26,653 bases of DNA from Gammaproteobacteria bacterium (GTDB lineage Bacteria; Pseudomonadota; Gammaproteobacteria; Chromatiales; Chromatiaceae): NCBI GenBank assembly GCA_030625445.1, contig DAOUQU010000002.1, positions 1 to 26,653 on the forward strand, read 5' to 3'. Position 1 is the stretch's first letter. Each line of letters starts with the position of its first letter. The position numbers were made by a program, and so were the translations under genes. A model generated the notes under the pieces. That model ran no database searches and was not told where the DNA came from. It was given only the letters and a program-made list of their open reading frames with translations. Below are positions 21,952 through 26,653 of the stretch, piece by piece.

Positions 21952-23106
21952 ATGTCCGGATTACGCATTGCGCTTGTAGCTGCTGAACCCTCCGGAGATC
22001 ATCTGGGTGCTGCTCTGATGCAGGCGATCAATGCGCAGGTTCCTGATGTCATATACACCGGGATCGGCGGTCCGGAGATGATCGCAGCCGGAATGCAAAG
22101 CCTCTATCCGCTTGAAAAACTGTCGGTCATGGGGCTGGTTGAAGTGCTGCCGCACCTTCCGGAACTGCTGCGCATTCGCCGTCAGCTGGCACAGCATTTG
22201 ATCGACAATCCTCCTGATGTCTTTATCGGTGTCGATGCCCCGGATTTTAACCTGGGGCTGGCGAAAAAGATGAAGTCTGCTGGAATTCCAACAGTTCAGT
22301 ATGTTGCGCCGACCGTATGGGCATGGAAACAGGAGCGGGTCAAGATTCTGCGCGAGGGGCTGGATCTGGTGCTCAGTATCTTCCCTTTTGAGCAGGAGTT
22401 TCTACTCAGCCACCATGTGCCAAGCATCTATGTGGGTCATCCGCTGGCTGACGAGGTTCCGCTGAATCCCGATCCTGCCGCGGCGAGAGCAGCGCTGGGG
22501 ATTCCCCGGGATGTACCTCTGCTGGCGCTGCTTCCGGGCAGTCGCGTCGGTGAAATCAAGCGTCTCTCAAGGCCTTTCCTTGAAGCTGCGGCAGTGCTTG
22601 CACAGCAGCTCCCTCGTTTGAAAATTGTCGCTCCGATGGTGAACGCTCGCATCCATGAATTGTTTGAGCAGCAGCGTCAGGAGCTGGTCCCTGATCTCGA
22701 CTGCATTTTGCTTGAAAAACAGGCTGACCTGGCGCTCGAAGCGGCAGATGCGGTGTTGACGGCATCGGGTACAGCAACATTACAGACACTGCTGTATAAG
22801 AAGCCGATGGTGGTTGGTTATCGTGTCAATGCGATCACTTATCACCTGTTGACGCTATTTCGGCGCATCAAGGTGGATTACATCGCCATGGCGAATCTGC
22901 TCGCCGGAGAAGCGCTGGCTCCTGAGTTTATTCAGCATCAGTGCACGGCTGAGAAGATCGCCCCGGCACTGCTGCGCCTCATGACTGACAGGCAGCAGAT
23001 TGAAGTGATACAGCAGAGATACCGGGAGATACACAGGCAGCTGCAGCAGAACGCTGCTGAAAAAGCCGCTGATGCCGTGTTGGATCTGATTGCGCCAGGT
23101 CAGTGA
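21952..23106 (+). CDS. lpxB: Lipid-A-disaccharide synthase
   Basis: A family 19 glycosyltransferase of 384 residues that joins UDP-2,3-diacylglucosamine to lipid X. Conserved segments are ALVAAEPSGDHLGAALM, GIGGPEMIAAGM, SVMGLVEVLPHL, DVFIGVDAPDFNLGLAKK, QYVAPTVWAWKQERVK, LPGSRVGEIKRL and ASGTATLQTLLYKKPMVVGY. The rnhB/dnaE genes that often follow are absent; the 3' end overlaps convergent lexA by 7 bases. Confidence 0.97.
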   Translation: MSGLRIALVAAEPSGDHLGAALMQAINAQVPDVIYTGIGGPEMIAAGMQSLYPLEKLSVMGLVEVLPHLPELLRIRRQLAQHLIDNPPDVFIGVDAPDFNLGLAKKMKSAGIPTVQYVAPTVWAWKQERVKILREGLDLVLSIFPFEQEFLLSHHVPSIYVGHPLADEVPLNPDPAAARAALGIPRDVPLLALLPGSRVGEIKRLSRPFLEAAAVLAQQLPRLKIVAPMVNARIHELFEQQRQELVPDLDCILLEKQADLALEAADAVLTASGTATLQTLLYKKPMVVGYRVNAITYHLLTLFRRIKVDYIAMANLLAGEALAPEFIQHQCTAEKIAPALLRLMTDRQQIEVIQQRYREIHRQLQQNAAEKAADAVLDLIAPGQ

Positions 23107-23726
23107 TATTTACGCATCTGGCCAATGAGTACTCCCTGTATCTGTACCTGCCCGTGGGAGTAGTGTTGTGCTTCCATGGTTGCATTGGCAGGGTGAAGTA
23201 TGACCTCCTGCGGTGTTTGCTGCAGCCGCTTCAAGGTTGTTTCAGAGCCATCGATCAGCGCTACGACAATGTCGCCGTTGTGTGCATGATCCTGCTGCTC
23301 AATAATCACCCTGTCACCATCTAATATACCGGCTTCAATCATTGAGTCACCTTTGATCCCAAGGACGTAGCAGGGCCTGGAACTGTGCAACCAGGAGGGA
23401 ATGCCGATGGAGTCAGGCGTGTTGATTGCTTCAATCGGCTGGCCGGCAGCAATATAACCGAGCATCGGCAGCTGGTCGAGATTTTCAGCAGGGGAGGGTG
23501 TCTCGGTATGGCGCAGTCGTATGCCTCTTTTTTTCTGATGCATCGGCTCGACCAGTCCGGCATCGATCAGTGCCGTGATCTGTTTGTGCATGGAGCCCCG
23601 GGAACTGAGCTTCATAGCGCTGCAGAGTTCCGCCAGGGTGGGCGGATGCTTGAAGTATAATTCATTATCCAGCAGAAATTCATAGATCTCCTGCTGGCGG
23701 CGTGTAAGATTGACGGACACTAACAT
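23100..23726 (-). CDS. lexA: LexA-type SOS repressor
   Basis: A protein of 208 residues with an N-terminal winged helix (NLTRRQQEIYEFLLD, TLAELCSAMKLSSRG) and a C-terminal S24 autoprotease domain. The cleavage site is A94-G95 (YIAAGQPIEA), and the catalytic dyad is S128 (GIKGDSMIEAG) and K166 (TTLKRL). It should repress DNA-damage genes and cleave itself when RecA is activated. The recognition helix (SRGSMHKQITAL) differs from E. coli (SPNAAEEHLKAL), so a different operator is expected; there is no canonical CTGT-N8-ACAG upstream. It could be a LexA2-type paralogue rather than the main SOS repressor. It is convergent with lpxB. Confidence 0.88.
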   Translation of the reverse strand: MLVSVNLTRRQQEIYEFLLDNELYFKHPPTLAELCSAMKLSSRGSMHKQITALIDAGLVEPMHQKKRGIRLRHTETPSPAENLDQLPMLGYIAAGQPIEAINTPDSIGIPSWLHSSRPCYVLGIKGDSMIEAGILDGDRVIIEQQDHAHNGDIVVALIDGSETTLKRLQQTPQEVILHPANATMEAQHYSHGQVQIQGVLIGQMRKYH

Positions 23727-23745
23727 TCTCTATTTGTTCTCTTGC

Positions 23746-23780
23746 TTGTAATTATGGTACAAAGGAAGAACAAAATCAAA
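23746..23780 (-). promoter_or_regulatory. lexA promoter with overlapping palindromic operator candidate
   Basis: On the minus strand, TTTGAT (23780-23775) and CATAAT (23756-23751) are 18 bases apart. A palindrome TTGTA-N7-TACAA (23746-23762) covers the -10 box. Autorepression of lexA is general, so this palindrome is the best operator candidate. Confidence 0.45.
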
Positions 23781-23793
23781 CAGAGCTGTTTTT

Positions 23794-24046
23794 AACCACG
23801 GAACACACGGACTACACGGAATTATTATTGTTCTCTTGTAACTATTCAGTACTTGCTGGATCGTCACTGTTTCCAGGCATATCTTCCGGAAAACGCCGTA
23901 AATACCTCCATGTAGGCTCGAGTCGGCATCCCTGCCTCCTACGTTTCCTACAGATACGCCCGAAAACAGTGACTGGATTTGCATGTTTAACGGGGTGCTG
24001 AATAATTACGTTCTCTTTCCCCATCTCTTCAGCCTGTTTCGTGGTT
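23794..24046. repeat. Composite repeat filling the lexA-gluQ gap
   Basis: At one end is a half-element with three CACGGA units spaced exactly 9 bases (23794-23822). At the other, on the minus strand, AACCACGAAACAGG (24046-24033) encodes the last residues of gluQ and resembles the opposite arm of the same kind of palindrome. The 111-bp structured element lies between them, as if inserted. The 302 bases between lexA and gluQ contain no gene; the rest is the lexA promoter and unremarkable A/T-rich sequence. Confidence 0.6.
23863..23973 (-). repeat. 111-bp structured element with 22-bp terminal inverted repeats
   Basis: The ends are GTCACTGTTT and AAACAGTGAC. Read as minus-strand RNA, 22 bases at each end pair without a mismatch, 19 as Watson-Crick and three as G-U. 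Inside are GGAAACG/CGTTTTCC, GTAGG/CCTAC and a small hairpin GGCAGGGATGCC with a GGGA tetraloop. The flanks share TGGAT (23857-23861 and 23974-23978), a possible but imperfectly placed target duplication. It may be a miniature mobile repeat or a structured RNA; related modules lie at 15671-15720. Confidence 0.75.
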
Positions 24047-24910
24047 CATTACTCTTTTGATGGCCCCTATATCCCATTGACGGATGGCCTGGGGCCAGAA
24101 CTCTTCGACACTGTCAGCCCGGACCTGTTGCTGACCAAGAAAGCCGAGTGCCTGATTGAGTGTCCTGACAGGGTTCTTGATATCAACAGGCCAGGCGTCG
24201 CTGCTTTTGCTGAGTTTACTGCCGTCTGCACTCCTCACCAGCGGTAAATGCATATAGGCAGGCTGCGGTATCTCCAGCAGCTGCTGAATATAAATCTGAC
24301 GGGGTGTTGACAGCAACAGATCTTCTCCGCGTACAATGTCAGTTACTCCCTGCTCATGGTCATCGACGACGACAGCAAGTTGATAGGAGATGATGCCATC
24401 GCCGCGCCGGATGATAAAATCGCCGATCTCGAATTCGATCCGTTGTGTGATTGCACCCAGGATACGATCATCAAAACGAGTATAAAGGTTATTCGTGCGC
24501 AGTCGTAAAGAGTGTGACGTGGTTTGAGCGATGTTAAGGTCGCGGCAGCTGCCCGGGTAGATGAATCCACCAATGCCGGATTTGGCAATTGCAGCAATCT
24601 GCTTGCGGCTGCAGTTGCAGCCATAGATGAGTCCGCTGGCGCGCAACTTTTCGAGCGCCTGCTGATATAGCCGCAGACGTTGTGATTGGTAGACGACATC
24701 TCCATCCCACTGCATTCCGAAATGTTCAAGGGTCGAGAGTATCTGTGCTGCACTTCCCGGACGCTCCCTGAGTCTGTCGATATCGTCGATGCGCACCAGC
24801 CACTCCCCCTGGTGTTGTCTGGCGTCCAGATAACTGGCGAGCGCAGCAACGACTGAGCCAAAATGGAGAGGGCCGGTTGGGGAGGGAGCGAAGCGACCGC
24901 GATAGTGCAT
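24029..24910 (-). CDS. gluQ: Glutamyl-Q tRNA(Asp) synthetase
   Basis: A protein of 293 residues, a truncated GluRS paralogue lacking the anticodon-binding domain, which charges glutamate onto queuosine of tRNA-Asp. The class I signature RFAPSPTGPLHFGS is at 6-19, the KMSKS-like loop is SKLSKS, and the zinc ligands C98, C100, Y118 and C122 match the GluQ-RS pattern. It lies 45 bp downstream of dksA, the usual operon partner. The C-terminal residues NHETG are encoded by sequence resembling the left arm of the intergenic palindrome family, so the natural end may have been replaced. Confidence 0.95.
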   Translation of the reverse strand: MHYRGRFAPSPTGPLHFGSVVAALASYLDARQHQGEWLVRIDDIDRLRERPGSAAQILSTLEHFGMQWDGDVVYQSQRLRLYQQALEKLRASGLIYGCNCSRKQIAAIAKSGIGGFIYPGSCRDLNIAQTTSHSLRLRTNNLYTRFDDRILGAITQRIEFEIGDFIIRRGDGIISYQLAVVVDDHEQGVTDIVRGEDLLLSTPRQIYIQQLLEIPQPAYMHLPLVRSADGSKLSKSSDAWPVDIKNPVRTLNQALGFLGQQQVRADSVEEFWPQAIRQWDIGAIKRVMNHETG

Positions 24911-24955
24911 CGGGAGGGCGAGCCGGGAAATGTGGTTTCCCGGCCCCGGGGTGGA

Positions 24956-25570
24956 TTACGCCATCTGTTTCTCTTTTTGTTCCTGAATGGTCTTGCAGTC
25001 AATACAGAGCGTGGCAGTCGGACGTGCTTCGAGGCGGCGAATACCAACCTCTACTCCGCAAGAGTCGCACCATCCATAATCATGATCATCAAGTCGATCG
25101 ATGGTCTGGCTGATCTTCTTGATCAATTTGCGTTCGCGGTCACGGGTGCGCAGTTCGAGACTGAATTCCGACTCCTGGGTCGCCCGGTCATTGGGATCAG
25201 GGAAATTGGAAGCATCATCGCGCATATGGTGCATTGTACGATCAACCTCTTCCATCAACTCCTGTTTCCACGCAGACAATATGGAACGAAAATGGGCTTC
25301 CTGCCTTTCATTCATATACTCTTCACCACGCTTCTCTTTGTACGGTTCAAATTCCAGCATACCGTTTGCGCCTGCATGGGCAGGTGCTTTTTTGACGGCG
25401 CGCTTCTTCGAAGTACGCTTCTTCGTGGTTGCTTTTTTTGCAGGGGCCCTCTTTTTTGTTGTTGCAACAACCTTCTTTTTTGTGGCTGTCTTCTTTTTTA
25501 CTGCAACTTTCTTCTTTGCTGTTGCCTTGCTGACCTTCTTTTTTGCCGCAGCTTTTTTCTTTGCGGACAT
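24956..25570 (-). CDS. dksA: DksA, RNA polymerase-binding regulator with basic N-terminal tail
   Basis: A protein of 204 residues. Residues 70 to the end match DksA: a coiled coil with the acidic tip D125-x-x-D128 (DPNDRATQESEFSLELR; E. coli D71/D74) and a four-cysteine zinc finger C168, C171, C189, C192. DksA enters the RNA polymerase secondary channel and, with ppGpp, represses rRNA promoters and activates amino acid genes. Residues 1-62 are an added Lys/Ala/Thr tail with KKK and AKK repeats, like the C-tail of histone H1; E. coli DksA has only 151 residues. The start has a strong GGGAGG ribosome binding site. gluQ follows in the same transcript. Confidence 0.95.
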   Translation of the reverse strand: MSAKKKAAAKKKVSKATAKKKVAVKKKTATKKKVVATTKKRAPAKKATTKKRTSKKRAVKKAPAHAGANGMLEFEPYKEKRGEEYMNERQEAHFRSILSAWKQELMEEVDRTMHHMRDDASNFPDPNDRATQESEFSLELRTRDRERKLIKKISQTIDRLDDHDYGWCDSCGVEVGIRRLEARPTATLCIDCKTIQEQKEKQMA

Positions 25571-25615
25571 CGAAGTCCTCCCGAGTATGTAATGAGTTCT
25601 CTGTTAAGCGCGCTA

Positions 25616-25644
25616 GATATATCAGAAACGCCTCCATTCGACAA
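25616..25644 (-). promoter_or_regulatory. Probable sigma-70 promoter of dksA
   Basis: On the minus strand, TTGTCG (25644-25639) and TATATC (25621-25616) are 17 bases apart, followed by a GC-rich TAGCGCGC stretch. The start would lie near 25609, about 40 bases before the dksA ATG. Confidence 0.5.
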
Positions 25645-25808
25645 GCTGTGAATGCGTTTTTCTTGATTGTCTGAATCACCAGATCGTACTCATTTTGCCA
25701 GAAATCCATGAAAAATCAGTCTATTATTAGAGACTCTGGGTAATTTCCGCATTCTCACGCAGAAGTATGAAAATGAGGAATAAATTGAGGTGTTAAGCTG
25801 AGTTCACA

Positions 25809-26653
25809 ATGCTGCAAGATCCGATTCTGTTTACTTTTTTTATGATCTTCACCGGTGCTGCGGTGATTGCGGCAGTTGCGCTGTTCGCGCGTCAGTCGCT
25901 GCTCGTTGCCTATGTGCTACTCGGAATTTTGCTTGGCCCGTCCGTGTTCGGAATAGTGAGTGACCCAGAGGTCATCAAGCAAATTGCCCATATAGGCATC
26001 ATCTTCCTGTTGTTCCTGCTGGGTCTCAGTCTGAATCCTGTCGAGCTGCTGCAGATGGTGAAAAAGACAACCCTGGTGACTGTCTCCAGCTCAATGATCT
26101 TCGCACTGGCAGGATTCACGGTCTCGCTGCTATTTGGCGTTCCCTTCGCCGAGGCGCTGTTGGTGGGGGCTGTGACGAGTTTTTCCAGCACCATCATCGG
26201 ACTGAAACTGTTGCCGACATCGATCCTGCATCATCAACGAACAGGTGAGGTGGTGATCTCGATTTTGCTGTTGCAAGATTTACTGGCGATGGTGCTGCTG
26301 GTGCTGGTGAAAGGGGCTGGTGAGAGCTCAGGCGATGCTGGTATGGGATGGCTGGAACCTCTGTTGCTGTTATTGAAGCTGCCATTGCTGGTGTTGTTTA
26401 CGTGGATCATGACTACATATCTGCTGATACCCCTGATCCGTCGTTTCGACAAGATCCGGGAATTTATTTTTCTTGTTGCTATTGGCTGGTGTCTTGGTAT
26501 GGCGCAATTGGCAAGCTGGCTGGGGCTATCTGCTGAAATCGGCGCTTTTATTGCCGGTGTATCCCTGGCATCGGCGCCTGTGGCGCTGTTTGTCTCCGAA
26601 AGTCTGAAACCATTGAGGGACTTTTTCCTGATCCTGTTTTTTTTCTCGCTTGG
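25809..26653 (+). CDS. Cation:proton antiporter, CPA2/Kef-type, N-terminal part
   Basis: A frame starting at ATG 25809 (MLQDPILFTFFMIFTGAAVI) is open to the window edge, giving 281 residues with about nine hydrophobic helices. Family features are LGILLGPSVFGIVSD, the IGIIFLLFLLGLSLNP segment, TSFSSTIIGLKLLP, GEVVISILLLQDLLAM (with the conserved Asp of the ion path) and GLSAEIGAFIAGVSLA. These match the Na+/H+ exchanger domain of KefB/KefC/YbaL-like proteins. Whether a C-terminal TrkA-N domain follows, and which ion is moved, cannot be seen. It is divergent from dksA. Confidence 0.88.
   Translation, partial: MLQDPILFTFFMIFTGAAVIAAVALFARQSLLVAYVLLGILLGPSVFGIVSDPEVIKQIAHIGIIFLLFLLGLSLNPVELLQMVKKTTLVTVSSSMIFALAGFTVSLLFGVPFAEALLVGAVTSFSSTIIGLKLLPTSILHHQRTGEVVISILLLQDLLAMVLLVLVKGAGESSGDAGMGWLEPLLLLLKLPLLVLFTWIMTTYLLIPLIRRFDKIREFIFLVAIGWCLGMAQLASWLGLSAEIGAFIAGVSLASAPVALFVSESLKPLRDFFLILFFFSL

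Noticed and set aside
23778..23793. Terminator-like AAACAG/CTGTTT hairpin followed by T residues
   Set aside because: The stem is short, it lies nearly 700 bp from the end of lpxB and it is next to the lexA promoter; no gene would use it.
25101..25592. Phe-rich open frame opposite dksA
   Set aside because: Poly-Phe runs are the complement of the Lys codons in the DksA tail; not a real membrane protein.

Overview
The window is a chromosomal stretch of a gammaproteobacterium. It carries two blocks of conserved gene order. The first is gshB-apbE-tonB-yqgE-ruvX-pyrR, the order seen around Pseudomonas tonB3/algH. The second is the rpsB-tsf-pyrH-frr-uppS-cdsA-dxr-rseP-bamA-skp-fabZ-lpxA-lpxB translation/envelope cluster, with glnD-map divergent from it. 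Palindromic repeats fill many of the gaps between genes. This hints at an environmental lineage, perhaps related to sulfur oxidisers or symbionts, but no gene here proves a lifestyle.

Layout. Bases 1-80 hold the start of a minus-strand gene, possibly of the BrkB/YihY family. Bases 131-4731 hold a minus-strand operon that reads gshB, a divergent apbE-like lipoprotein gene, tonB, yqgE, ruvX and pyrR, with very short overlaps in its last part. Bases 4859-5677 encode an orphan two-TM, coiled-coil protein in the place where pilGHIJ lies in Pseudomonas. A heptamer tandem array (5683-5766) separates it from the convergent glnD-map pair. Bases 9189-23106 hold the long plus-strand cluster: ribosomal protein S2 and EF-Ts, UMP kinase, ribosome recycling factor, undecaprenyl-PP synthase, CDP-DAG synthase, DXP reductoisomerase, RseP protease, BamA, Skp, FabZ, LpxA and LpxB. 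lpxD, normally between skp and fabZ, is absent. lexA is convergent with lpxB. The dksA-gluQ pair follows on the minus strand. A CPA2-type cation/proton antiporter gene runs off the right edge.

How the genes work together. The cluster joins translation (S2, EF-Ts, Frr), pyrimidine nucleotide supply (PyrH), isoprenoid and lipid carrier synthesis (Dxr, UppS), phospholipid synthesis (CdsA), and outer-membrane assembly with lipid A synthesis (RseP, BamA, Skp, FabZ, LpxA, LpxB).

The most unusual content is between the genes. At least four related families of imperfect palindromes, whose arms are built from short units of period 8-10 bp, sit in the rpsB-tsf, tsf-pyrH, dxr-rseP, rseP-bamA, skp-fabZ, apbE-tonB and lexA-gluQ gaps. 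Several look nested, with one family inserted in another. A 111-bp element between lexA and gluQ can form a 22-bp terminal stem in minus-strand RNA with every position paired, three of them G-U. Other oddities are a lysine/alanine-rich N-terminal tail on DksA, a repeat-expanded acidic/alanine tail on S2, an ApbE-like protein lacking its usual metal ligands, and a LexA with a diverged recognition helix whose promoter carries a non-canonical palindrome.
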